Counted from the first letter of the stretch, positions 1 to 6,382 are shown. The stretch: DNA of 12,599 bases from Deltaproteobacteria bacterium (GCA_021157555.1 JAGGWL010000282.1:1-12599); one strand, 5' to 3'. Numbers and translations are program-made. The notes: a model not told the origin generated them from the letters alone.

Positions 1-419
1 CAGATTTCCGAATTCTTGAAGCAGTTAATGCCAATGTACGCGCAAGTGATATAAACCTTGTAAAAGTTAAATTAAGGAACAGACGTTTTAATGAAACAGA
101 GAACAAGATTAATTTTTTCTGTATGTTTTTAAAAAGCAATCTCCCAACACACCCTGCTTTTTTTGAATGCCTTGATTTTATTTTAGAATTTTTCGATGAG
201 CTAAAAGAGGATAACGATATTTTTGATTCTTTATTCCAAAAAAAAATATTTTTATCCAATTCAATTAAAAAAACAAAAAAATTAGCTGATCAAACAAAAG
301 GAAAAAATTTTGAAATCTTGATGGCGCAAAATATTAGAATACCCTCTATCAATATAGATGAATATAAAAGAAAAATAGAACTTGTGGATATGATACGTTT
401 GTATGCTTCCAGGATGTGA
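1..419 (+). CDS. Hypothetical protein, C-terminal part (cut by window start)
   Basis: The reading frame is open from base 3 through the TGA at 417-419, so this is the last roughly 138 residues of a gene that begins outside the window; the ATG at 123 is probably internal. The protein is rich in Lys, Ile, Asn and Phe, with several amphipathic helical stretches (for example FFECLDFILEFFDELKEDND) and a basic segment (IKKTKKLADQTKGK). No membrane segment, cysteine cluster or catalytic motif is visible, and I do not recognise the family. It is the only convincing plus-strand gene and converges on the hydrolase gene, ending just before the 12-bp inverted repeat at 427-438. Its strongly AT-rich codon use differs from the housekeeping genes to the right, which may mean it belongs to an accessory segment. 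Confidence 0.6.
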   Translation, partial: DFRILEAVNANVRASDINLVKVKLRNRRFNETENKINFFCMFLKSNLPTHPAFFECLDFILEFFDELKEDNDIFDSLFQKKIFLSNSIKKTKKLADQTKGKNFEILMAQNIRIPSINIDEYKRKIELVDMIRLYASRM

Positions 420-426
420 TGAGAAG

Positions 427-438
427 GGGACGTCTATG
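427..438 (+). repeat. Left arm of 12-bp inverted repeat GGGACGTCTATG
   Basis: The sequence GGGACGTCTATG here is repeated exactly, in inverted orientation, at 1083-1094. Both arms point inward and lie within about 10 bases of the stop codons of the two convergent flanking genes. The AGAA preceding each arm is also shared, with a small length difference. Confidence 0.6.
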
Positions 439-519
439 TTATTATGCATTTCCATGCAATAAGCTCAAACTGATTTTCCCGTTCTATTTTTTCACCTCTT
501 TTCGATAAACGACTCACTT

Positions 520-649
520 AGGAACGAGGACAAAATAACTTCCCCAACTATGCATCACAGCTTCAGGCCATCTTTGCCCGATCTGAAAGCACAAAAATAT
601 TGAAATAGCTTGCTATTCCTTCAACTTTTGTGCTTTCAGATCGAACAAA
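520..649 (+). repeat. Hairpin repeat, copy A (truncated at the right)
   Basis: The copy begins AGGAACGAGGAC and matches the reverse complement of 4514-4643 over 130 bases with 6 differences and no gaps. It contains a perfect 18-bp stem (579-596 with 626-643) around a 29-base loop that has its own smaller ATAGC/GCTAT stem. Similarity stops at 649, and the second terminal inverted repeat found in copy B is missing, so the copy is incomplete. It runs straight into the gene remnant at 644-847. Confidence 0.85.
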
Positions 650-847
650 TGGGAATGTTTTAGAGATCCATCCGAGCTTTTCGGGCCTGTTTTGCAAAGT
701 CTATCCAACCCTTTGAGTCTTATCAAAAGGATGAAAAATAATCCTGAATATTTCCGCTTGTGGTGGAATGATCTTAAATACTACCGTGCCTGTGACTTTT
801 TTAATGGGCGCTATGCACCGGACTATAATAAATTAAACAAATTTTAA
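644..847 (+). pseudogene. Possible C-terminal remnant of a lost gene
   Basis: A frame open from 587 runs out of repeat copy A and ends at the TAA at 845-847. The part beyond the repeat reads like real protein (it includes NPEYFRLWWNDLKYYRACDF, then NGRYAPDYNKLNKF), rich in aromatic residues and without low complexity. The first in-frame ATG is at 731 and has no ribosome binding site, leaving only 38 codons. I infer that this is the 3' end of a gene whose upstream part was lost or displaced when the repeat arrived. I cannot name the family; it could also be a chance open frame. Confidence 0.35.
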
Positions 848-918
848 CCAATTTTTAACGCTTTTCTCATACTATCTGAATGTAACATTTTTAATTTATA
901 TGAAATATTGATTCTCTT

Positions 919-1053
919 ATGGAAAATATAAAATATGACCACAAAGGAGATATTAAATGCGAATCGAGATCCTTTGACGGTGCCTTTATTGAAACCTGGA
1001 AGATGCATCAGGAAGAGTATGATAACCAAAAAATACGCGCTGTAAGAGCTTGA
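919..1053 (+). CDS. Possible small ORF or gene fragment (44 aa)
   Basis: An ATG at 919 opens a 44-codon frame (begins MENIKYDHKGDIKCESRSF) ending in TGA at 1051-1053. The composition is plausible for a soluble charged peptide, but no ribosome binding site precedes the ATG. A good AAAGGAG motif at about 943-949 instead precedes an ATG at 957 in another frame that stops after six codons, which could reflect a frameshifted remnant. The family is not recognised and existence as a gene is doubtful. Confidence 0.2.
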   Translation: MENIKYDHKGDIKCESRSFDGAFIETWKMHQEEYDNQKIRAVRA

Positions 1054-1082
1054 AATAATTTCTCCAAGGGAAAGCATAAAAT

Positions 1083-1094
1083 CATAGACGTCCC
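1083..1094 (-). repeat. Right arm of 12-bp inverted repeat GGGACGTCTATG
   Basis: Reverse complement of 427-438. The arm begins at the last base of the hydrolase TAG stop, so if these arms bound a mobile element, the element sits directly against the end of that gene. Confidence 0.6.
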
Positions 1095-1807
1095 TATTCT
1101 CTCCTGAACCAAGCAGCAGCTTCTTTTATAAACTCCGTCTGGTGAGCGGGATCATTCATGGGGTGATCCCCTCCTTTTTGCATGATCAGCTTTTTGGGCT
1201 TGGCTGCTTTTAAAAAAATTTCTTCAGCATCTGAAGGAGGCACAATTTCATCCGCATCACCATGAAATATTAGAATATTTCGTAATTCATCAAGATAGTC
1301 TGATAAATCAAAATTCAGATTTTTTTTGTAAAATTGCAGATCCTTCATGCTGATTTCATCAGAGCTTGCGGCCGCATCCACGATGGGTGCACTTCTAACA
1401 GGAGCTGCAAAAACAACCATAGCGCCGATATTAAACTCCCGTGCTGTGCATAAACAGGCGGCACCTCCCATACTGCTTCCAAAAAGGCCAATATTGTCTC
1501 CTGTATCGTCCCTCTCCTGCATCAGCCTGACAGCAGACGACAGGTCTTCGCATCTGGATTGAAGGGTTGTAACTTCATAAAAATCACCCTCACTTTGACC
1601 TGTTCCGCGATGATCAAACCTGAAAAAAGCCAGGCCAATTTTATTGCACTGCCTCGCAAGGGCAATCTGTTTGGGCGAATCACCACTGCTTAAAAGGCCG
1701 TGGGAGCCTATAACAACCGATGGCCTGCTAATATCCGGCATATGCAGGACACCTTTAAGGCGATATCCGCCGGAAAAAAAGGTAATGTTTTTTTGAAATA
1801 ATCTCAT
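1094..1807 (-). CDS. Alpha/beta hydrolase (serine hydrolase family)
   Basis: The 237-residue protein carries a complete alpha/beta-hydrolase triad, numbered from the ATG at 1807: nucleophile Ser112 in the elbow GSSMGG, acid Asp186 in HGDADEIVPP, and His215 in GGDHPM. The HGLLSSG segment near residue 36 supplies the oxyanion hole, and DHRGTGQSEG near 65 is typical of the serine aminopeptidase/acylglycerol-lipase-like branch. There is no signal peptide, so it is probably a cytoplasmic esterase or acyl hydrolase; the substrate cannot be told from sequence. A TTG at 1819 would add four residues, but I prefer the ATG; neither has a strong ribosome binding site. It follows the degenerate GGDEF gene by 18 bases and is probably the last gene of the kinase-GTPase transcription unit. 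Confidence 0.88.
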   Translation of the reverse strand: MRLFQKNITFFSGGYRLKGVLHMPDISRPSVVIGSHGLLSSGDSPKQIALARQCNKIGLAFFRFDHRGTGQSEGDFYEVTTLQSRCEDLSSAVRLMQERDDTGDNIGLFGSSMGGAACLCTAREFNIGAMVVFAAPVRSAPIVDAAASSDEISMKDLQFYKKNLNFDLSDYLDELRNILIFHGDADEIVPPSDAEEIFLKAAKPKKLIMQKGGDHPMNDPAHQTEFIKEAAAWFRRE

Positions 1808-1825
1808 TTTTCTACTCAAAATATT

Positions 1826-2770
1826 TTAAACCAGTTTTTTTGCAATCCTGTTCTCGTTTAAGCGAAACCCGGCTATCTGAAGCAGCTCTTCCATGCTGCC
1901 CGAATGGTCAAAGCCATAATCGACAATCCCGGGAGTAAAGGAAATGTCATATGTTTTGAATGAAAATTTATTGTGCCGCTCAATCTTGTTTTTCAACCTT
2001 GCCATAATGGCATTTTTTCCGTTCTGAGCAATTTCCAGCGCCAGCACCACAAACAACCCATCCTCTCCGAATCTGGCGATCACATCTGTTCCTCTGAAAG
2101 TATTTTTTAAGATATTGGCTGCCGCTGTTATAGCGTTGGAGGCTTCAGCTTCGCCGAATTTTTTGGTAATTACTTCGAGACCTGCAAAATCCAACATTAT
2201 AATCAAGGTAGAAACTTTGTTACGCTTGGCCATATTATGCTGCTGTTCTGCAAGCAGGAGAAATGCTCTCTTGTTATGCAATCCTGTCAGGCTGTCTTTT
2301 AATAAAAGATCAGGCATAACTTCAGGATTGTCCGCATCATTCTCCCCGCCTTCCAGCATGTTCTCAAACTCAATCATCGCTTCCCTGTATTGCTGAAAGA
2401 ATTCGATAATTTCGGAAGAACCGGATGCATGTTTGATAACCAGATATTTATTCTTGCCAAGGGAAGCCGAAACAGCCTGAAGATAATGAGCTTCATCATG
2501 CTTGTCTATTTCAGTCCACCATCCTGAGTTGCAGGTTCCTACAAGCTCTGATTTTCCATTTATTAAAAATCCGGAATCATCTATGAAACCTGTCAGGAAC
2601 GGAAAAATATCCGCAGGTTTAATTATGCTCCCCTCTTTATTGTCGGATGAAAAAAAAGATTTACACCAGGCCGGAATTTCGTCGGGCAAAATAAACGATT
2701 CCTCCCTTTTATGCTTCATAACAAGCATACCCATGGCTGAAAAAATATTTATAGTTTCAGGTTTATTCAT
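1826..2770 (-). CDS. Degenerate GGDEF-domain protein
   Basis: This 314-residue protein (from the ATG at 2770) has an uncharacterised N-terminal region (about 1-150), possibly sensory, and a C-terminal GGDEF fold (about 155-314) that begins with the typical DSLTGLHNKRAF. The signature is ruined: where active diguanylate cyclases have RxGGDEF, this protein has RFGEDGLF (233-240), with one extra residue. The Asp of the first metal site is kept (LDF, Asp194), but the usual IND substrate Asn is replaced (ITK). It therefore probably does not make c-di-GMP and may bind a nucleotide or a partner. No EAL domain or membrane segment is present. A TTG at 2800, overlapping the kinase gene by 26 bases and preceded by GGAG, is an alternative start. 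It sits between the kinase-GTPase fusion and the hydrolase. Confidence 0.82.
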   Translation of the reverse strand: MNKPETINIFSAMGMLVMKHKREESFILPDEIPAWCKSFFSSDNKEGSIIKPADIFPFLTGFIDDSGFLINGKSELVGTCNSGWWTEIDKHDEAHYLQAVSASLGKNKYLVIKHASGSSEIIEFFQQYREAMIEFENMLEGGENDADNPEVMPDLLLKDSLTGLHNKRAFLLLAEQQHNMAKRNKVSTLIIMLDFAGLEVITKKFGEAEASNAITAAANILKNTFRGTDVIARFGEDGLFVVLALEIAQNGKNAIMARLKNKIERHNKFSFKTYDISFTPGIVDYGFDHSGSMEELLQIAGFRLNENRIAKKLV

Positions 2771-2774
2771 AATT

Positions 2775-4328
2775 TTATGATTTCTGAAGCATCTTTGCAA
2801 TCAGCTCCATAAATGCCTTGTTAACACCCAGTCCGGTTTTGGCGCTTGCATTTATTAGAGCCCAGCCTCTGGCTGTTAAGCCGTGCAGCGCCTTTTGGGT
2901 TATTTCAGACTTTTTTGAAAGATCGGCTTTATTTACAATACAAAGAAACGGAACGTCAGGCAAAATTTTTTCAACCCGTTTCTGGATAGAGACCGCCCTG
3001 TTAAAGGTAGAAAATCGTGTGGAATCAATTACAATAATATAACCTTCCATATTAGCCATAAGATTCGGGCTTACTTTGTTAACTTTATCTTCCCCTCCGA
3101 AATCCCATATGTCAAGCTCCACTTTCCGGTCTTCATAATTTATCTGTTTTTTGCAAACTGTAGCGCCTAATGTAAAATGATAATTTTCAGGACAGACACC
3201 TTCCACAAAACGCCTCGCTATACTTGTTTTGCCAGCAGCAAGTGCTCCGAAAAGAGATATTTTTTTCTTTATAATCGGTTTCGGGATACTATCACAGGGA
3301 ATGAAAACTGTGGCATCATACTCCTGGTTATCAGCCTCCCTGTTATCCGTCTCTATTGTCATGCTTGCAGCCTTCCTCATGGCCTGCTCTTCAAGCGGAA
3401 TTGACTTTTTAAACAGGTCTTTCATAAACCTGGCAAGTCCCCACATAGTCGGCCTTAATGAGAGTTCCCTGATAGATTTCTCTACATCTGCCAGCATCTC
3501 CCCACAAGTCTGATATCGCTCTTCAAGATTTTTTGCAAGTGCTCGATTTATGATTTTACTGATTACAGGAGGCAGTTTATTAACAAAATTTTCAGGCGGC
3601 TCGAATTCAACCTTTCTGGCTTTGGACAGAACCTCCATGGTATCTCCCTGATATAGTCTTTCTCCGGTCACCATTTCGTACAAAATAGCTCCGATTGCAA
3701 AAATATCGGAGCGAATATCCAGATCACTTCCCTCAGCCTGTTCAGGTGACATGTACCCCACCTTGCCCTTGATCATTCCGAATTGCGTGGCTTGATTTTG
3801 ACTGGAGGCCTTGGCAATTCCGAAATCAATGATTTTTACCTCTCCTTCATAAGAGATAAAGATGTTGGGAGGGCTGATGTCCCTGTGTATAATATTAAGA
3901 GGCTGCCCCTGAAAATTTTTTAGTGTATGAGCATAAGATAGCCCATTGCAAACGCATGAAATAATCTGCAGTATTATTTCAATATCAAACAGCATTTTCT
4001 TCTCTTTTAAAGTACCGATTACGGATCGAAGATTTGTTCCGAAGAGGTACTCCATGGCGATAAAATAATTCTTACCCATCTTGCCAAAATCATACGTTCT
4101 AATAATATTTTCATGCTGAAGAAATGCAGCAAGCCTGGCTTCATTTATAAAGGATTCTATCAGACCTTTTTCACCTACCAGATGGGGCAGAATTTTTTTA
4201 ACCGCAACAAGTTTTTCGAATCCTTCATCGCCAGTTATTTTGCCACGATAGAGTTCTGCCATGCCGCCGGTGGCTATCCGATCCAGCAATAAATATTTTC
4301 CAAATCTTTCAGGTTGAAGTACACTCAT
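2775..4328 (-). CDS. Ser/Thr protein kinase fused to a Ras-like small GTPase
   Basis: The 517-residue protein (from the ATG at 4328) has two complete domains. The kinase (about 10-290) has the Gly loop IATGGMAELYRG, VAVKK Lys44, helix-C Glu63, the catalytic loop HRDISPPN (Asp150), DFG at 168-170 and SPEQ at 194-197, so it looks active; HRDISP in place of HRDLKP is usual in deltaproteobacterial kinases. After a polar linker (about 300-352) comes a small GTPase: P-loop GALAAGKTS (361-369), a likely switch-I Thr386, G3 WDFGGED (408-414), G4 NKAD (466-469) and G5 SAK (495-497). The position of the catalytic Gln of Ras and Arf proteins holds Glu413. No transmembrane helix or PASTA repeat is present, so it is cytosolic, unlike many bacterial kinases. 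A GTG at 4346 would add six residues. It is the first gene of a three-gene set with the GGDEF-like protein and the hydrolase. Confidence 0.9.
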   Translation of the reverse strand: MSVLQPERFGKYLLLDRIATGGMAELYRGKITGDEGFEKLVAVKKILPHLVGEKGLIESFINEARLAAFLQHENIIRTYDFGKMGKNYFIAMEYLFGTNLRSVIGTLKEKKMLFDIEIILQIISCVCNGLSYAHTLKNFQGQPLNIIHRDISPPNIFISYEGEVKIIDFGIAKASSQNQATQFGMIKGKVGYMSPEQAEGSDLDIRSDIFAIGAILYEMVTGERLYQGDTMEVLSKARKVEFEPPENFVNKLPPVISKIINRALAKNLEERYQTCGEMLADVEKSIRELSLRPTMWGLARFMKDLFKKSIPLEEQAMRKAASMTIETDNREADNQEYDATVFIPCDSIPKPIIKKKISLFGALAAGKTSIARRFVEGVCPENYHFTLGATVCKKQINYEDRKVELDIWDFGGEDKVNKVSPNLMANMEGYIIVIDSTRFSTFNRAVSIQKRVEKILPDVPFLCIVNKADLSKKSEITQKALHGLTARGWALINASAKTGLGVNKAFMELIAKMLQKS

Positions 4329-4380
4329 AAGTTTAATAGGAGACACTCTTTAAGGAGAAAATTCTTAAACAAAGCTTTTT

Positions 4381-4410
4381 TTATAACTTTTCTTGATAAA
4401 AAGAAAGCAA
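4381..4410 (-). promoter_or_regulatory. Candidate sigma-70-type promoter for the kinase-GTPase gene
   Basis: Read on the minus strand, TTGCTT (4405-4410) and TTATAA (4381-4386) are separated by 18 bases and lie about 55 bases upstream of the ATG at 4328, within AT-rich DNA. The match is by eye only. It would let the signalling genes be expressed independently of the housekeeping block upstream. Confidence 0.3.
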
Positions 4411-4425
4411 AAATCATGCCTTAAT

Positions 4426-4461
4426 ACAAAAAGGGGTCAGGTCTTCAAGACCCGACCCCTT
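4426..4461 (-). terminator. GC-rich hairpin, candidate terminator of the crotonase operon; REP-like
   Basis: AAGGGGTC and GACCCCTT pair outside GGTCT/AGACC with a three-base loop, giving a stem broken by one A-C mismatch (4431-4461). On the minus strand the stem is followed by TTTTTGTATT, as in an intrinsic terminator. It lies between the crotonase-family gene and the kinase-GTPase gene, both minus-strand. The sequence GGGGTCAGGTCTT also resembles repetitive extragenic palindromes that I associate with REP-type tyrosine transposases, so it may be a repeat serving as a terminator. Confidence 0.5.
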
Positions 4462-4643
4462 AGGAACGAGGACGAAATAACTTCCACAAGTAGGCGCACA
4501 GATTTAGGTTAGGTTTGTTCGATCTCAAATCACAAAAGTTGAAGGAATAGCAAGCTATTTTAATATTTTTGTGATTTGAGATCGGGCAAAGATGGCCTGA
4601 AGCTGTGATGCATAGTTGGGGAAGTTATTTCGTCCTCGTTCCT
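4462..4643. mobile_element. MITE-like element with 24-bp terminal inverted repeats (copy B)
   Basis: The two ends, 4462-4485 and 4620-4643, are perfect 24-bp inverted repeats starting AGGAACGAGGACG. Inside lies a hairpin with 18-bp perfect arms (4520-4537 with 4567-4584) and a 29-base loop. The 182-base element has no coding capacity. Bases 4514-4643 are the inverted counterpart of copy A. No target-site duplication is apparent. It fills most of the 331-base gap between the crotonase-family gene and the kinase-GTPase gene and directly abuts the GC-rich hairpin at 4431-4461. Confidence 0.8.
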
Positions 4644-4659
4644 TATCTTTATGGTGCGT

Positions 4660-5439
4660 TTATTCACCTTTAAAATTCGGAGACCTTTTTTCCAGAAATG
4701 CGCTTACAGCCTCCGCCACATCCCTGCTTTGCAGGCATATGTTCTGAATATAAGCTTCAAAATCCTGTGCGGTCGACAGGTTCGACGATAATCCTTTGTT
4801 TATAGCTGCTTTTGCCATTGCTAATGCAATGGGAGGCCTTTTTGCCAATTTGCCGGCAAAATTAATTGTTGCATCCATCAGGCTTTCGACTGGAACTACC
4901 TTGTTAACCATTCCGATCCTTAGCGCCTCTTCAGCGTTAATATTTTCTCCGGTAAGGATCAGCTCCCTTGCCTTGGAAAGGCCTACCAGACGTGGTAATC
5001 TAAAGGTTCCTCCCAGATCGGGAATTAATCCAAGATTTGTATAAGTCATGCCGAAACTGGCATCATTCGCCGCAATAACAAAATCGGAAGCAACCGCAAT
5101 GTCACATCCATTACCCATCGCATAACCATTTACTGCTGAAACCACAGGTTTTTCAATATCTTCAAATCTAAATATCGCTTGCAGCCTTTTGATCAGGGAT
5201 GTAAATTCCCTGGGACTCATATTTTTTAATGTTCCTGCAAACTTCAGATCTATACCGGTACAAAAAGAGTCTCCGGTTCCATTAATTACAATAACCCTGA
5301 TTTCCGAATCGGCTTTAACATCTTCAAGAGCATTTGCAAATTCATCATAAGTTTCCATATCAAGCGCATTTTTAACATCAGGCCTGTTAATTGTTATTAT
5401 GGCGATTTTTTTTTCTTTTTTCAAAATAATTTTATCCAT
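4660..5439 (-). CDS. Enoyl-CoA hydratase/isomerase (crotonase) family protein
   Basis: The 259-residue length and architecture fit the crotonase fold: an N-terminal INRPDVKNALD segment, FCTGIDLKFA near 59-68 (first oxyanion loop), NGYAMGNGCDIAVASDF at 104-120 (second oxyanion loop), and LGLIPDLGGTFRLPRLVG at 136-153. The catalytic residues are unusual. The position of mitochondrial hydratase Glu144 is Asp113, and that of Glu164 is Tyr133 (FGMTYTNLG instead of FGxPExxLG). Simple enoyl-CoA hydration is therefore doubtful; an isomerase, hydrolase or decarboxylase-like reaction on an acyl-CoA is possible. The ATG at 5439 follows AAGGAG at an 11-base spacing. It lies 45 bases downstream of the chaN-like gene and may be the last gene of the lon-side transcription unit. 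Confidence 0.9.
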   Translation of the reverse strand: MDKIILKKEKKIAIITINRPDVKNALDMETYDEFANALEDVKADSEIRVIVINGTGDSFCTGIDLKFAGTLKNMSPREFTSLIKRLQAIFRFEDIEKPVVSAVNGYAMGNGCDIAVASDFVIAANDASFGMTYTNLGLIPDLGGTFRLPRLVGLSKARELILTGENINAEEALRIGMVNKVVPVESLMDATINFAGKLAKRPPIALAMAKAAINKGLSSNLSTAQDFEAYIQNICLQSRDVAEAVSAFLEKRSPNFKGE

Positions 5440-5484
5440 AAAGTTTATGCTCCTTTTTTTTTATATGAAAATAAAAACCTGCCC

Positions 5485-6381
5485 CTATTCTTTACCTGTA
5501 ACCCAGATATAATCGGCGTATGCCAATTTCACATTACTGCCTGCAGGCACCAAAAAAATTGTCCTGAATGGCGCCTGGCTACGCTCAAAAGCCCTGTTTG
5601 GTACCCCGAACTTCTTTTTTATATGGCCATTTCCTACTATCACGACCATTATATCATCCTTCAGGTTGTTTGCTACAGCTTCGGCCATGGTATCTTCCCA
5701 TACACACTGGGCAGCATAAAAATTTTCAAAATTTTCTCTTCCCTTTATATGATGATGGCTGAAGATTTTTTTCACATATTCCCGGTGGGCGCTGTTCGAA
5801 GTATCAATCTTTTTAGGAAGATATTCTTTTTCCAAATTAGAGAGATTATCAATTCCTCCTACCGCTATCTTGGGAGGGATATAAAAAGGTATATTAAGAC
5901 CGACAAGTTTTATATGCTTTTCCTTTAAAAAATCAAGAATACCGGCATATAATTTAAAATCGAACCTCCAGTTTGCATACCAGTGGGATTTTTCTATAAA
6001 AGATTTTTCATCCAGACCACCAGCAGTCCATTGATCAAGTATCTTCCGGTACGAACGATCAAATGCTTCCATACCTATGGTCATATCATGATTTTTTTCA
6101 TACAGAGCCTTGATCAGCTTAAGTTGAATAGTGTGGTGCACAGGGTCTGTATGTTGTTCACCTATATAGATTACCCGCACCTTGTTTAAATCCACCATAA
6201 GCTCTTCAAAAGATATAGTACAACTTTTTTTTGCTGAAATTATTTCACCAGCTTTAAAAGTTCCCGGTAAATCGGTGATTGTAAGTTTTTTCATCCTTGC
6301 TATACAGCCCTGCAAGCAGATCAGGCAGATCAACAAAAAAAAACCAGGCAGCAACGCATGATAAATTTTGGTTTTTTTCAT
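5485..6381 (-). CDS. ChaN-family (haem-binding uptake) lipoprotein
   Basis: A 298-residue precursor with a lipoprotein signal: KK, a hydrophobic core (about 9-22), then the lipobox LQGC with Cys26 as the lipidated residue. The mature part matches the ChaN/Cofac_haem_bdg family (PF04187): YIGEQHTDPVHH at 72-83, GMEAFDR at 103-109, a Trp/Tyr-rich segment KSHWYANWRFDFKLY, YAAQCVWEDTMAEAV at 222-236, and IVGNGHIKKKFGVPNR near the end. ChaN-type proteins bind haem and are linked to iron or haem handling at the outer membrane; the precise role here is inferred. The ATG begins one base after the polA stop codon, so the two genes are probably translationally coupled despite having no known shared function. 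Confidence 0.85.
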   Translation of the reverse strand: MKKTKIYHALLPGFFLLICLICLQGCIARMKKLTITDLPGTFKAGEIISAKKSCTISFEELMVDLNKVRVIYIGEQHTDPVHHTIQLKLIKALYEKNHDMTIGMEAFDRSYRKILDQWTAGGLDEKSFIEKSHWYANWRFDFKLYAGILDFLKEKHIKLVGLNIPFYIPPKIAVGGIDNLSNLEKEYLPKKIDTSNSAHREYVKKIFSHHHIKGRENFENFYAAQCVWEDTMAEAVANNLKDDIMVVIVGNGHIKKKFGVPNRAFERSQAPFRTIFLVPAGSNVKLAYADYIWVTGKE

Positions 6382-6382
6382 A

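Larger units (their letters stand above)
420..1093. other. Gene-poor intergenic region with repeats and gene remnants
   Basis: This 674-base stretch separates two convergent genes and holds no complete convincing gene. Its contents in order are: one arm of a 12-bp inverted repeat (427-438), a weak imperfect hairpin around 439-462, a 130-base hairpin repeat (520-649), an open frame without its own start that looks like the C-terminus of a lost gene (644-847), an AT-rich stretch, a possible 44-codon ORF (919-1053), and the other inverted-repeat arm (1083-1094) abutting the hydrolase stop codon. The mixture looks like a decayed insertion site. Confidence 0.6.

Noticed and set aside
439..462. Imperfect hairpin TTATTATGCAT / ATGCAATAA considered as a terminator for the left-edge gene
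   Set aside because: The stem is AT-rich and interrupted, and no T tract follows directly, so an intrinsic terminator is not supported.
943..977. Strong AAAGGAG followed by an ATG at 957 whose peptide begins MRIEIL, like the start of CinA-type proteins
   Set aside because: The frame stops after six codons and no continuation of a CinA-like sequence is visible in any frame, so the resemblance is too short to support a pseudogene call.
844..1077. 77-codon minus-strand open frame with hydrophobic stretches
   Set aside because: It lies in AT-rich intergenic DNA, has no ribosome binding site, starts beside the hydrolase stop region and overlaps more protein-like plus-strand frames; the hydrophobicity is what poly-A/T-rich DNA yields by chance.
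520..4643. The two inverted copies A and B as a CRISPR-like or phage attachment pair
   Set aside because: There are only two strong copies, 4 kb apart in opposite orientation, with no regular spacers and no integrase or cas gene; a dispersed hairpin repeat explains them better.
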